From Aquamicrobium sp. LC103 (GTDB taxonomy: Bacteria; Pseudomonadota; Alphaproteobacteria; Rhizobiales; Rhizobiaceae): a DNA stretch of 64,000 bases. Under the pieces are notes generated by a model that did no database searches, was not told the origin of the DNA, and saw only the letters and a list, made by a program, of their open reading frames with translations. The DNA lies in NCBI RefSeq assembly GCF_001014615.2, contig NZ_LBCQ02000006.1:310001-374000 (forward strand), read 5' to 3'. The position numbers and the translations under genes are program-made. Within the stretch, counting starts at the first letter, position 1, and each line of letters opens with the position of its first letter. Of this stretch, positions 26,557-35,398 are shown piece by piece.

Positions 26557-27477
26557 ATGGCCTATCTCGACAATATCGCCGTCTTCGTCCGCGTGGTCGA
26601 ACTGGGCAATCTTTCCTCCGCCGGACGCGACATGCGGATTTCGCCAGCTGTGGCTTCCAACCGCATCAAGGAGCTGGAGAAGCATCTCGGCGTGCGCCTT
26701 TTCAACCGCACCACGCGCCAGTTGATGCCGACCGAGCACGGCCGCGCCTTCTATCAAGGCGCGAAACGCGTGCTCGAGGCGGTCGAGGAGGCCGAAGCCG
26801 CCGTCAGCGCGCTTTCAGGCCAGCCGCGCGGCACGATCCGGGTGACCGCCCCGCTCGGCCTCGGCCGCCGCCTGATCGCCTCGGGCATTCCCGAATTCCG
26901 CGACAGATATCCCGACATCGAGGTGCGGCTGCGCCTCTCCGACCATAATGTCGACATCATGAAGGAAGGCATCGACGTCGCCTTCCGGCTCGGCCTCCTG
27001 GAGGATTCGAGCCTGCGCATGCGCGGCATCTTGGATTGCGAGCGCGTCCTCGTCGCTGCGCCGAGCTATCTGGCGGCACGCGGCGAGCCTGAAAAGCCGC
27101 AGGACCTGGTCGACCGGAAGCACGATTGCCTGCTCCTGCGCTTTCCTGGCGCCCGCGAATTCTTCTGGACGCTGACGACCGAGAACGGTCCGCAGAAATT
27201 CGAGGTGCACGGCCCCTTCGATTCCGACGACGGCGACGTCCTCACCGGCTGGGCACTCGCCGGACGCGGCATCGTCAACAAGCCGCGCTTCGATGTCGAA
27301 CCTTTCATCCGCGACCGGCGGCTGAAGATCATCCTGCCGCAGACGCCGCCGCTGCCGGTCCAACTCGCCGCGGTCTATCCGCACAAGAACTTCCAGGATC
27401 CGAAGGTCCGGCTTCTGCTCGACTTCATGGCCGAGCGCTGCCAGCGCATGATCCGGGACCTGCTGGCGGGGCGCTGA
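26557..27477 (+). CDS. LysR-family transcriptional regulator
   Basis: A 306-residue regulator with an N-terminal winged helix (FVRVVELGNLSSAGRDMRISPAVASNRIKEL) and an effector domain from about 90. It belongs to the broad group that includes DmlR-like and PecT-like proteins, in which the ligand is not predictable. The ATG has GGAG about 5 nt upstream. Divergent from the urate hydroxylase gene, it is the only regulator inside the purine/ureide island and the likely activator or repressor of it. A T-N11-A box is present in the shared promoter. Confidence 0.9.
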   Translation: MAYLDNIAVFVRVVELGNLSSAGRDMRISPAVASNRIKELEKHLGVRLFNRTTRQLMPTEHGRAFYQGAKRVLEAVEEAEAAVSALSGQPRGTIRVTAPLGLGRRLIASGIPEFRDRYPDIEVRLRLSDHNVDIMKEGIDVAFRLGLLEDSSLRMRGILDCERVLVAAPSYLAARGEPEKPQDLVDRKHDCLLLRFPGAREFFWTLTTENGPQKFEVHGPFDSDDGDVLTGWALAGRGIVNKPRFDVEPFIRDRRLKIILPQTPPLPVQLAAVYPHKNFQDPKVRLLLDFMAERCQRMIRDLLAGR

Positions 27478-27497
27478 GCCTCCTCGCGCCCGCCGAC

Positions 27498-27514
27498 GGC
27501 CCTTTGCCAGGGCC
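27498..27514 (+). terminator. Weak terminator-like hairpin after the LysR gene
   Basis: GGCCCT-TTGCC-AGGGCC, between convergent genes. There is no T tract, so termination is uncertain. Confidence 0.3.
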
Positions 27515-27517
27515 CCT

Positions 27518-28375
27518 CTACCAAGGCTTGTACCAGCCTTCGACGACCATCTGCTTGTCGCGATGGTTGCCACCGAGCGTCGCTCCGTAATAAGCGGCGG
27601 CGGCGCTGACGGCGAGCGAGGCGGCGACCATGAAAGCCGTGATCATCGCCACGCGACGTGCCGTCTCGGCCGTGTCGCGCGCCTGCTCGACGATCTGGTC
27701 GATGCGCTGCTCCGCCTCGGCGGGCTCTATGCCCGCCCGGGTGGCAACCACCGACACGAGATAGCTGCGGTCCCCGGCATCGAACTCGCCGTCGCCCAGC
27801 GTGGTCGCGAGCATTCTGGCGACCTCCTCGCGCGTTCCCTCGTCGATCGGCTGGGCATTGGGGCCGCCGCGCAGCGCGCGGTCGACGAGCAGCGTGTCCA
27901 CTCCGAACCGGTCGGCCGTTTGGGTCACGACGGACCCTGCCGCGCCGATGGCCGATGTCGCGGTGGAAACGGTGCCGCCGATGCCCCAGAAAGCGATGAA
28001 GGCGCTGACGAGCAACCCGAGACCCCATACCACGAGGCCGTTCACCCCGTCGCGGACGTCGGATTCATATTCCGTCGCGTCGCCATGCCTGCGGCGCATC
28101 CGCCCCGCCACATAGCCGCCCGCCAGGAAGCTCGAGATCTGCACCCACAGGAGCCAGAGGGCGGCCACGATCGCCATCCAGAAGAGCGACATGCCCTCCC
28201 CTGCTTCCGCGGAGCTCATGGAGAGGCCTATGGCCGAGCCGAACGTAAGGAGCAGGAATGAAATGGCCGTCGCGAGCACGGTGCCCGCGAATATCGCCGG
28301 CCAGTCGATATAGGATCTGTCGTCGTCGCCGACGACGACGGCGTCCACGTCATTCGCGGGTTGGATGTTCGTCAT
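27518..28375 (-). CDS. PhnA-like/hypothetical membrane protein
   Basis: A 285-residue protein that begins with an acidic segment (MTNIQPANDVDAVVVGDDD) followed by about four membrane helices (residues 20-45, 70-95, 125-150, 240-265) and a soluble segment between the third and fourth. Alphaproteobacterial proteins of this layout are often labelled PhnA-like, but no phosphonate function is shown. The ATG at 28375 has GGGAGGCAGGA immediately upstream; the longer frame to 28528 overlaps the next small gene and was rejected. The upstream 24-residue membrane peptide gene is on the same strand. Function unknown. Confidence 0.8.
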   Translation of the reverse strand: MTNIQPANDVDAVVVGDDDRSYIDWPAIFAGTVLATAISFLLLTFGSAIGLSMSSAEAGEGMSLFWMAIVAALWLLWVQISSFLAGGYVAGRMRRRHGDATEYESDVRDGVNGLVVWGLGLLVSAFIAFWGIGGTVSTATSAIGAAGSVVTQTADRFGVDTLLVDRALRGGPNAQPIDEGTREEVARMLATTLGDGEFDAGDRSYLVSVVATRAGIEPAEAEQRIDQIVEQARDTAETARRVAMITAFMVAASLAVSAAAAYYGATLGGNHRDKQMVVEGWYKPW

Positions 28376-28419
28376 TCCTGCCTCCCAGGCGCGTGAAAAG
28401 GACCACCGTGCGTTGCCTG

Positions 28420-28494
28420 CTAGCGAAGACCGAGCAGGGACAGGATGGCCATGATGACGACCACGAGGCCGATGAGGTAAATAATCCCGTGCAT
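28420..28494 (-). CDS. 24-residue single-helix membrane peptide
   Basis: ATG-initiated frame preceded by a perfect AAGGAGGT about 6 nt upstream. The product MHGIIYLIGLVVVIMAILSL plus four residues (LGLR) is one hydrophobic helix ending in Arg. It lies 44 nt upstream of the PhnA-like membrane protein gene on the same strand. Small peptides of this shape occur near membrane-protein genes in rhizobia, but I know of no assigned function. The strong ribosome site is the main evidence that it is expressed. Confidence 0.65.
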   Translation of the reverse strand: MHGIIYLIGLVVVIMAILSLLGLR

Positions 28495-28581
28495 TGGAAA
28501 AACCTCCTTCGAGAATTCCCCAATCCAACTATTTGCGAGCTTCAAAGTTCCGAAAGCACACGGCTATCGTCGTTTTTACCA

Positions 28582-29418
28582 CTACCGTGGATTTACTGCG
28601 CGAACGCGCGAAAAAGCCTGGATCACCTCGGCCGCGGCTAGCGCGGCGATCACCGCGGGCCGCTTGTCGTCGACCCCGGCGCCGCCGATGGGCGAGACGA
28701 GGCGCATGAACCTCTCCTCGCTGCCGCCGGCCTCCTTTAGATACCAGCTCCGGAACGTCGCCTTCTTGGTCTTGGAGCCGATCATGCCGACATAGGCCGC
28801 ATCGTCCCGCTTCAACGCCTCGGCCACGATGAGGAAGTCGAGCGCGTGATCGTGGGTGAGCACGATGAAGGCCGAGCCGGGCGGCGCTGCGCGCACCGCC
28901 TCCTCCGGAACCGGCGTCAGCGATGTCTCGACCGTAGCCGGAACGCCCTCCAGCGCGGCCGCGCGCGTCTCCACCACCATCGTCTTTACCGGCAGCAATG
29001 CGAGGGCGGCCGCAAGCGCGTGACCCACATGGCCGCCGCCGAAGAGATAGACATGCGGACGGCCCGCGCTTTCACGGCTCTCCCTTTCTAGAAGTTCCGC
29101 GCGTTTCGCCTTGTCCACCGGCGAGATCGCGAGTTCGACCCGCCCGCCGCAGCATTGGCCGATCTCCGGGCCGAGCGGAATGGAGAGACTGGCCATGCCC
29201 GCCCGTGCGGAAGCTGCTGCGTCCGCCAGCAGCTCCCGCGCCTTGTCGATCGCCATGAATTCGAGCTGGCCGCCGCCGATCGTTCCGAGGATCGCGTCTG
29301 GCGACACCAGCATCCAGGCGCCCTTCTCGCGCGGCGTCGAGCCTCTCGCTTCCGCCACCTCGACCAGCGCGGCGGCCGGCGAGACGGCGAAGAAGGCGGA
29401 AAGGTGGGACGACGTCAT
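28582..29418 (-). CDS. xdhC: Xanthine dehydrogenase accessory protein XdhC
   Basis: A 278-residue molybdenum-cofactor chaperone that binds the cofactor, promotes its sulfuration and inserts it into XDH. N-terminal XdhC/CoxI domain with VEVAEARGSTPREKGAWM and GTIGGGQLE; C-terminal Rossmann-like domain with YLFGGGHVGHALAAAL and VLTHDHALDF. The ATG at 29418 (MTSSHLSAF) fits family starts; an ATG four codons earlier is also possible. It follows xdhB by 33 nt and is the last gene of the uraH-xdhABC unit. Confidence 0.95.
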   Translation of the reverse strand: MTSSHLSAFFAVSPAAALVEVAEARGSTPREKGAWMLVSPDAILGTIGGGQLEFMAIDKARELLADAAASARAGMASLSIPLGPEIGQCCGGRVELAISPVDKAKRAELLERESRESAGRPHVYLFGGGHVGHALAAALALLPVKTMVVETRAAALEGVPATVETSLTPVPEEAVRAAPPGSAFIVLTHDHALDFLIVAEALKRDDAAYVGMIGSKTKKATFRSWYLKEAGGSEERFMRLVSPIGGAGVDDKRPAVIAALAAAEVIQAFSRVRAVNPR

Positions 29419-29451
29419 GGCCGCAAGCATAGCCTCATCAACGAGCCGCGC

Positions 29452-31806
29452 CTACTTTCCAGTCTCTCCACGCAATCTCTCCACCGCCATCAGCACCCGC
29501 TCCGGCGTCGCGGGCGCGTCGAGGCGCGGGCAGATCCGGTGGTCGGCCACGCTCGCCACCGCATCGGACAGCGCGTGGAACACCGACATCGCCAGCATGA
29601 AGGGCGGCTCGCCGACCGCCTTGGAGCGATGGATCGTCGGCTCGTGCGCCTCCGCCCAGTCGGCGAGCGCGACGTTGAAGATTTTCGGCCGGTCGGAGGC
29701 GAGCGGGATCTTGTAGGTGGAAGGCGCGTGCGTGCGCAGCCTGCCCTTCTCGTCCCAGACGAGCTCTTCCGTCGTCAGCCAGCCCATGCCTTGCACGAAG
29801 CCGCCCTCGATCTGGCCGAGATCGATCGCGCGGTTGAGCGAGCGTCCGGTCTCGTGGAGTATGTCGCTACGCTCCACCATATATTCGCCGGTCAGCGTGT
29901 CGATCGACACCTCCGAGCAAGACGCGCCATACGCGAAATAGTAAAAGGGGCGACCCGCGCCCCTGTCGCGGTCCCAATGGATTTTCGGCGTCTTGTAGAA
30001 ACCCGCCGCCGAAAGCTGGACGCGCGCCATATAGGCCTCGCGGATCAGTTCGGCGAAGGGAATTTCCTGATTGCCGACGCGCACCCGGTTGGGCAGGAAC
30101 TTTATCTGGTCCTTGGGCAGGCCGTATTTCCTCGCGGCGAAGTCGCACAGCCGGTCCTTGATCTGCCGCGCGGCGTTCCGTGCAGCCATGCCGTTGAGGT
30201 CGGAGCCTGAGGAGGCCGCCGTCGCGGAGGTGTTCGGCACCTTGCCGGTGGTGGTCGCGGTGATCTTCACCCGGTCGAGATCGATCTGGAACTCCTCGGC
30301 CACCACCTGCGCGACCTTGACGTAGAGCCCCTGCCCCATCTCGGTACCGCCATGGTTCAAATGCACCGAGCCGTCGGTGTAGACATGAACCAGCGCGCCG
30401 GCCTGGTTGAAATGAGTGGCGGTGAAGGAGATGCCGAACTTCACCGGCGTCAGCGCGATGCCGCGCTTGACGATCCCGCTGTTGGCGTTGAAGGCCTCGA
30501 TCTCGCGGCGGCGGCGCTTGTAGTCGGCGCTCGCCTCCAGTTCCTCGACGATGCGATGAACGACGTTGTCCTCGACCGTCTGGTGATAGGGCGTGACGTC
30601 GCGTCCCTCATCGCCGTTCCTGCCGTAGAAATTGCGCTTGCGGATTTCCAGCGGATCCTTGCCGAGCGCGAAGGCCACCTCGTCGACGATGCGCTCCGCG
30701 CCCATCATGCCCTGCGGTCCGCCGAACCCGCGGAAGGCAGTGTTGGAGACCGTGTTGGTGTAATAAGGCGCAGAGCGCGCCTTCACCGCCGGATAGAAAT
30801 AAGCATTGTCGCAATGGAACAGAGCCCGATCGGTCACCGGACCGGAAAGGTCCGAGGAAAAGCCGCAGCGCGCGCCATAGGTGAAGTCGACGCCGAGAAT
30901 GTTGCCTTCGTCGTCGAAGCCCACCTCGTAGTCGATCAGGAAATCGTGGCGCTTGCCGGTCGCGACCATGTCGTCGTCGCGATCGGGCCTGATCTTGACC
31001 GCGCGTCCCAGCCGCTTCGCCGCGATGGCGGCTACGGCGCCGAACTGGTTGGCCTGCGTCTCCTTGCCGCCGAAGCCGCCGCCCATGCGCCGCACCTCGA
31101 TCGTCACCGCATGCGACGGCACGCCGAGCGCATGCGCCACCATGTGCTGGACCTCGCTCGGATGCTGGGTCGAGGAGAAGACGGTGACATCCATGTCCTC
31201 GCCCGGCACCGCCATGGCGATATGGCCCTCGAGATAGAAATGGTCCTGTCCGCCGACGCGCATCTGCCCAGCCACGTGCCGCGGCGCGGCCGTGATTGCC
31301 GCGGTCGCATCGCCACGCTGAAGCGTCAAGGGCGCGGTGACGAGCCGATCGCCGCCTGGGTCGAGGCCGTCGATATCGAGCAGCGCCGGCAGTTCGTCAT
31401 AGTCGATCCTGGCAAGCCGGCAGGCGCGCCGCGCCTCCTCGCGCGTGCGGGCGACGACCGCAAAGATAGGCTGGCCGTGGAACTCGACCTTGCCGGTCGC
31501 CAGAACGGGCTCGTCATGCTTGCCGGAGGGCGATATGTCGTTTTCGCCCGGCACGTCCTCGCCGGTGATGACGTCGACGACGCCGGACGCGGCGCGCACG
31601 GCCGAAAGGTCGATCGAGCGGATTGTGCCGTGCGCCACGGTCGAAAGGCCGAGGCAGGCATGCAGCGTGCCTGCGGGCTCCGGCATATCGTCGATATAGA
31701 CCGCGCCGCCGGTGACGTGCTTGCGCGCGGAATCATGCTTCTGGTCGGTCGCCACTCCGCCGGAGATTCTCGCGGCGCCGAGGCCGGTCGAGGCGTGCTT
31801 GTTCAT
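29452..31806 (-). CDS. xdhB: Xanthine dehydrogenase molybdopterin-binding subunit
   Basis: A 784-residue molybdenum subunit. The a/b hammerhead region (residues about 20-130) contains HVTGGAVYIDDMPEP, and the cofactor-binding region has MGGGFGGKETQ and RGFGGPQGMMGAE. It oxidises hypoxanthine/xanthine to urate with XdhA. The start is ATG at 31806, with GAGG 8 nt upstream; a much longer open frame overlaps xdhA and is spurious. The 88-nt gap to xdhA holds no clear promoter, so co-transcription is expected. The product is cytoplasmic. Confidence 0.96.
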   Translation of the reverse strand: MNKHASTGLGAARISGGVATDQKHDSARKHVTGGAVYIDDMPEPAGTLHACLGLSTVAHGTIRSIDLSAVRAASGVVDVITGEDVPGENDISPSGKHDEPVLATGKVEFHGQPIFAVVARTREEARRACRLARIDYDELPALLDIDGLDPGGDRLVTAPLTLQRGDATAAITAAPRHVAGQMRVGGQDHFYLEGHIAMAVPGEDMDVTVFSSTQHPSEVQHMVAHALGVPSHAVTIEVRRMGGGFGGKETQANQFGAVAAIAAKRLGRAVKIRPDRDDDMVATGKRHDFLIDYEVGFDDEGNILGVDFTYGARCGFSSDLSGPVTDRALFHCDNAYFYPAVKARSAPYYTNTVSNTAFRGFGGPQGMMGAERIVDEVAFALGKDPLEIRKRNFYGRNGDEGRDVTPYHQTVEDNVVHRIVEELEASADYKRRRREIEAFNANSGIVKRGIALTPVKFGISFTATHFNQAGALVHVYTDGSVHLNHGGTEMGQGLYVKVAQVVAEEFQIDLDRVKITATTTGKVPNTSATAASSGSDLNGMAARNAARQIKDRLCDFAARKYGLPKDQIKFLPNRVRVGNQEIPFAELIREAYMARVQLSAAGFYKTPKIHWDRDRGAGRPFYYFAYGASCSEVSIDTLTGEYMVERSDILHETGRSLNRAIDLGQIEGGFVQGMGWLTTEELVWDEKGRLRTHAPSTYKIPLASDRPKIFNVALADWAEAHEPTIHRSKAVGEPPFMLAMSVFHALSDAVASVADHRICPRLDAPATPERVLMAVERLRGETGK

Positions 31807-31894
31807 GGCCCAACCTCGCAAAGATTGCGCTCGTCCCGGGAGCGGGGAGAGCAAGACGATTGCGGTGGAGGGGGCGCAGAGATCGTATTTCTCA

Positions 31895-33364
31895 TCAAAC
31901 CGCCTCGAACCGCTTGACCGTGATCGGCGTCGTCGTCCCGGTCGTATCCAGATAAAACCGCTTGAGCAGGTTCTTCGCCGCCAGCATCCGGTATTCGGCC
32001 GAGGCGCGCATGTCCGAGATCGGGGTAAAGTCGGTGCGATAGGCCTCCATCGCCGCCTCGATCGTCGCGATTTCCCACGGCCTGCCGACGAGCGCGGCCT
32101 CCACCGCGCGCGCGCGCTTCGGCGTCGCCGCCATGCCGCCATAGGCGATCCGCGCGAAGGCGACCTTGCCGTCCGCTCCAACCGAGACGCTGAAGGCCCC
32201 GAGCGCGGCCGTTATGTCCTCGTCGCGGCGCTTGGTGACCTTGTAGGCGGAAAAATGCGTGCCGGCATCCGGAACGGGCACATGCACGGCCTCGATGAAC
32301 TCGCCGGCGGCACGATCCTGTTTGCCGTAATCGATGAAGAAGTCCTCGAGCGCGATCGTCCGGCGCGCCGCGCCCTTGCGCAGCGTCAGCGTGGCGCCGA
32401 GCACGATCAGCGGCGGCGGAGTGTCGCCGATCGGCGAGCCGTTGGCGATATTGCCGCCGATCGTGCCCATGTTGCGGACCTGCTCGCCGCCGATGCGGTC
32501 GATCAGCGGCCCGAGCGACGGTATCCTCGCCCGCAGCAGACGGTGGGCCTCGGAATAGCTGACGCCCGCGCCGATGGTGATGATGCCGTCCTTCTCCGAC
32601 ATCGAGCGGAGCTCCTCGATGCCGCCGATGAAAACGGCGGGCGAGATTTCGCGCATGAACTTGGTGACCCACAGGCCCACATCGGTCGAACCGGCGACGA
32701 TCGTCGCCCCCGGCTCCCGTTCCAGCACCTCGGCGAAATCGTCGATGGTCGCGGGGACGATCAGACGGTCCTTGCCGGTGCCGATCTCGACGCGGGCACC
32801 ATCGCGCAATTCGGCAAGGCGCGCCGCAACGGCTGAGCGCTCCGTGGCCAGAGCGTCCTTGCCGGCATCGCCATAGGAGGAAACCGCGCGCGCGGCGCGC
32901 ATGATCGCCTCGTAGCCGGTGCAGCGGCAGAGATTGCCCTGCAGCGCTTTCTCGATCGCCTCGTCGCTGGGGTTGGGCGCACGCATCCACAATGCGTAGA
33001 GCGACATCACGAAGCCGGGCGTGCAGAAGCCGCATTGCGATCCGTGGAAATCGACCATCGCCTGCTGCACCGGATGGAGTGCGTCGTCGCTGCCCTTCAG
33101 ATGCTCGACCGTGACGACATGGCACGCGTCGAGCGAGCCCAGGAAACGAATGCAGGCGTTCACGCTCTCATAGACGAGCTCGCCATCCACCAGCCTGCCG
33201 ACGAGCACCGTGCAGGCGCCGCAATCGCCCTCCGCGCAGCCTTCCTTGGTGCCGCGCAGCGAGCGGGTGAGCCGCAGATAGTCGAGCAGCGTCTCGTCCG
33301 GCCGGATATCGGACAATGCGACCTGCTCGTCGTTCAAGAGGAAGCGGAGCTCGCGGCGGGCCAT
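31895..33364 (-). CDS. xdhA: Xanthine dehydrogenase FAD and [2Fe-2S] subunit
   Basis: A 489-residue small subunit. Residues 1-160 carry two [2Fe-2S] sites (GCAEGDCGACTVLVG and GSQCGFCTPGFVMSLYAL, then LCRCTGYEAI). The FAD domain spans about 190-365 (VAGSTDVGLWV and GGNIANGSPIGDTPP), followed by the CO-dehydrogenase flavoprotein C-terminal domain. It passes electrons from the molybdenum subunit to NAD. The ATG at 33364 has GAGGAG 5 nt upstream and lies just 7 nt after the uraH stop. Confidence 0.96.
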   Translation of the reverse strand: MARRELRFLLNDEQVALSDIRPDETLLDYLRLTRSLRGTKEGCAEGDCGACTVLVGRLVDGELVYESVNACIRFLGSLDACHVVTVEHLKGSDDALHPVQQAMVDFHGSQCGFCTPGFVMSLYALWMRAPNPSDEAIEKALQGNLCRCTGYEAIMRAARAVSSYGDAGKDALATERSAVAARLAELRDGARVEIGTGKDRLIVPATIDDFAEVLEREPGATIVAGSTDVGLWVTKFMREISPAVFIGGIEELRSMSEKDGIITIGAGVSYSEAHRLLRARIPSLGPLIDRIGGEQVRNMGTIGGNIANGSPIGDTPPPLIVLGATLTLRKGAARRTIALEDFFIDYGKQDRAAGEFIEAVHVPVPDAGTHFSAYKVTKRRDEDITAALGAFSVSVGADGKVAFARIAYGGMAATPKRARAVEAALVGRPWEIATIEAAMEAYRTDFTPISDMRASAEYRMLAAKNLLKRFYLDTTGTTTPITVKRFEAV

Positions 33365-33371
33365 GTTCTCC

Positions 33372-33737
33372 TCAGCTGCCCCTGTAGGTCGAATAGCCGT
33401 AGGGCGAGAGAAGCAACGGGACATGATAGTGCCCCTCCTCCGAAATGCCGAAACGGATGGGAATCTGATCGAGGAAGGCGGGCTCGGCGAGCGCCGTGCC
33501 ATTCGCACGCAGGTAGTCGCCGGCGAAGAACACCAGCTCGTACTGGCCGGCCTGGAAGGCCTTGCCCTCCAGGAGCGGCGCATCGCAGCGCCCGTCGGCA
33601 TTGGTGACCACATCCTTGAGCTTGCGATGCGAGTTGCCGCTGACGCGGTAGAGCGCGATCGTCAGCCCCGCCGCCGGCCTGCCGGCCGCGGTGTCCAGCA
33701 CGTGGGTGGTCAGGCGCCCGCCTCCTGCCATCGGCAT
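33372..33737 (-). CDS. uraH: 5-hydroxyisourate hydrolase
   Basis: A 121-residue transthyretin-like enzyme hydrolysing 5-hydroxyisourate to OHCU. N-terminal [17 protein letters not shown], internal [11 protein letters not shown] and the C-terminal signature [18 protein letters not shown] are diagnostic and hold the active-site His, Arg and YRGS tail. The start is ATG at 33737 or ATG at 33731 (MAGGG); both sit behind an AGGGGA ribosome site. First gene of the uraH-xdhABC operon and divergent from puuE. Confidence 0.96.
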   Translation of the reverse strand: MPMAGGGRLTTHVLDTAAGRPAAGLTIALYRVSGNSHRKLKDVVTNADGRCDAPLLEGKAFQAGQYELVFFAGDYLRANGTALAEPAFLDQIPIRFGISEEGHYHVPLLLSPYGYSTYRGS

Positions 33738-33778
33738 ATTCCCCTTGTTATCCTTCTTCACCGGCCGGCGATTGTGCG

Positions 33779-33846
33779 GCAAATATTTGCATTGCATAAG
33801 TCCTGGGCGTTCCGAAACCCCGCAAAAAGACTTTCAAATTTTTGAA
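33779..33846. promoter_or_regulatory. Palindromes in the divergent uraH/puuE promoter
   Basis: Two perfect palindromes: GCAAATATTTGC at 33779-33790 and TTCAAA-TT-TTTGAA at 33833-33846. They lie between two oppositely transcribed purine-degradation operons and are candidate operators. The second shares the 10-mer GACTTTCAAA with the LysR-box region at 26495-26504. Confidence 0.45.
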
Positions 33847-33923
33847 GGGGAATGTTCGGGACTCCGTTTCGATTATTCTGAAGATAAATAGGGCAATTGC
33901 TGCCGAGGAAAGGACCGACCGGC

Positions 33924-35372
33924 GTGGCAAGCGAGCTGAAGCGATATCCGAGGGACATGCGCGGTTACGGCGCGAATCCGCCCGACCCGAAATGGCCGGG
34001 CGGCGCGCGCGTCGCCGTGCAGTTCGTGGTCAATTACGAGGAAGGCGGCGAAAACTGCATCCTTCACGGCGACGCGGCCTCCGAAGCTTTCCTTTCCGAA
34101 GTCGTGGGCGCCGCTCCCTGGCCGGGCAAACGCCACTGGAACATGGAATCCATCTACGAATACGGCACGCGCGCCGGCTTCTGGCGGCTGCACCGCATGT
34201 TCACCGAGGCGGACGTTCCAGTCACCGTCTACGGCGTGGCGACGGCGCTTGCCCGATCGCCGGATCAGGTCGCGGCGATGCAGGAGGCCGGCTGGGAAAT
34301 CGCCTCGCACGGGCTGCGATGGATCGACTACCGCGACCACGAGGAGGAGGCCGAGCGCGCCGATCTCCTGGAAGCCGTCCGCCTCCATGCCGAAGTCGTC
34401 GGCGAACGCCCGACCGGGCTCTATCTCGGCCGCACCTCGTGCTGGTCCGTACGCATTGCCGCCGCCGAGGGCGGCTTCACCTGGATTTCCGACACCTATG
34501 ACGACGACTTGCCTTACTGGCTCGACCATGACGGGCACGGCAACGCGATCCCGCCGCAGCTCGTCATTCCCTATACGCTCGACGCCAACGACATGCGCTT
34601 CGCCACCGCGCAGGGCTTCAACTCGGGCGACCAGTTCTTCGCCTATCTGAAGGATGCCTTCGACACGCTTCATGCCGAGGGCAAAACCGGGCGCGGCGGC
34701 ATGATGAGCATCGGCCTGCATTGCCGGCTGATCGGCCGGCCCGGCCGCGCCGCCGCCCTGCGGCGCTTCATCGATTACGTAAAAGGTCATGACGACGTCT
34801 GGCTGGCGCGCCGCATCGACATCGCCAACCACTGGATCGAGCATCACCCCTACCGGCCCGCGCCGCTGCGCCCCAGCCGCATGGGCCGCGAGGAGTTCAT
34901 CGCGAAATTCGGCGGCGTCTTCGAGCATTCGCCGTGGATCGCCCAGCGTGCGCATGGCCTGGAACTGGGTCCGGCGCATGATTCAGCCGGCGGGTTGCAC
35001 AATGCGCTCGCCCGCATCTTCCGCTCGGCGAGCGGGGATGAACGGCTCGGCGTTCTCAAGGCGCATCCGGATCTTGCCGGCAAGCTCGCGCAGGCGAAGC
35101 GCCTGACGAAGGAATCAACCGGAGAGCAGGCGTCCGCCGGTCTCGACGCGCTGACGGATGCCGAGCGCGAGGCCTTCACCAATCTCAATGCGGCCTATGT
35201 CGAGAAATTCGGCTTCCCGTTCATCATCGCGGTCAAGGGGAAGACGAAGGACGAGATACTCGCCGCCTTCGAAACACGCATCGCCAACGGCCGCGAGGAG
35301 GAATTCGCCGCCGCCTGCCGCCAGGTGGAGCGAATCGCGCTGCTGCGGCTCAAGGACATTCTGCCCGCCTGA
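33924..35372 (+). CDS. Bifunctional allantoinase (PuuE type) / OHCU decarboxylase
   Basis: A 482-residue fusion. Residues about 1-300 are a PuuE polysaccharide-deacetylase-fold allantoinase (NYEEGGENCILHGD, GWEIASHGLRWIDYRDH, SIGLHCRLIGRPGRAAALR) that opens allantoin to allantoate. Residues about 320-482 are OHCU decarboxylase (UraD; GVFEHSPWIAQRA, LKAHPDLAGKLA, FTNLNAAYVEKFGFPFIIAVKG), which makes S-allantoin from OHCU. Joining the two passes allantoin directly to its next enzyme. The start is GTG at 33924 (MASELKRYPRDMRGYG), favoured by homologous starts; TTG at 33897 is an alternative. First of four co-directional genes. Confidence 0.93.
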   Translation: MASELKRYPRDMRGYGANPPDPKWPGGARVAVQFVVNYEEGGENCILHGDAASEAFLSEVVGAAPWPGKRHWNMESIYEYGTRAGFWRLHRMFTEADVPVTVYGVATALARSPDQVAAMQEAGWEIASHGLRWIDYRDHEEEAERADLLEAVRLHAEVVGERPTGLYLGRTSCWSVRIAAAEGGFTWISDTYDDDLPYWLDHDGHGNAIPPQLVIPYTLDANDMRFATAQGFNSGDQFFAYLKDAFDTLHAEGKTGRGGMMSIGLHCRLIGRPGRAAALRRFIDYVKGHDDVWLARRIDIANHWIEHHPYRPAPLRPSRMGREEFIAKFGGVFEHSPWIAQRAHGLELGPAHDSAGGLHNALARIFRSASGDERLGVLKAHPDLAGKLAQAKRLTKESTGEQASAGLDALTDAEREAFTNLNAAYVEKFGFPFIIAVKGKTKDEILAAFETRIANGREEEFAAACRQVERIALLRLKDILPA

Positions 35373-35398
35373 CGGCAGGACAACAAAGGACCTCAGGG

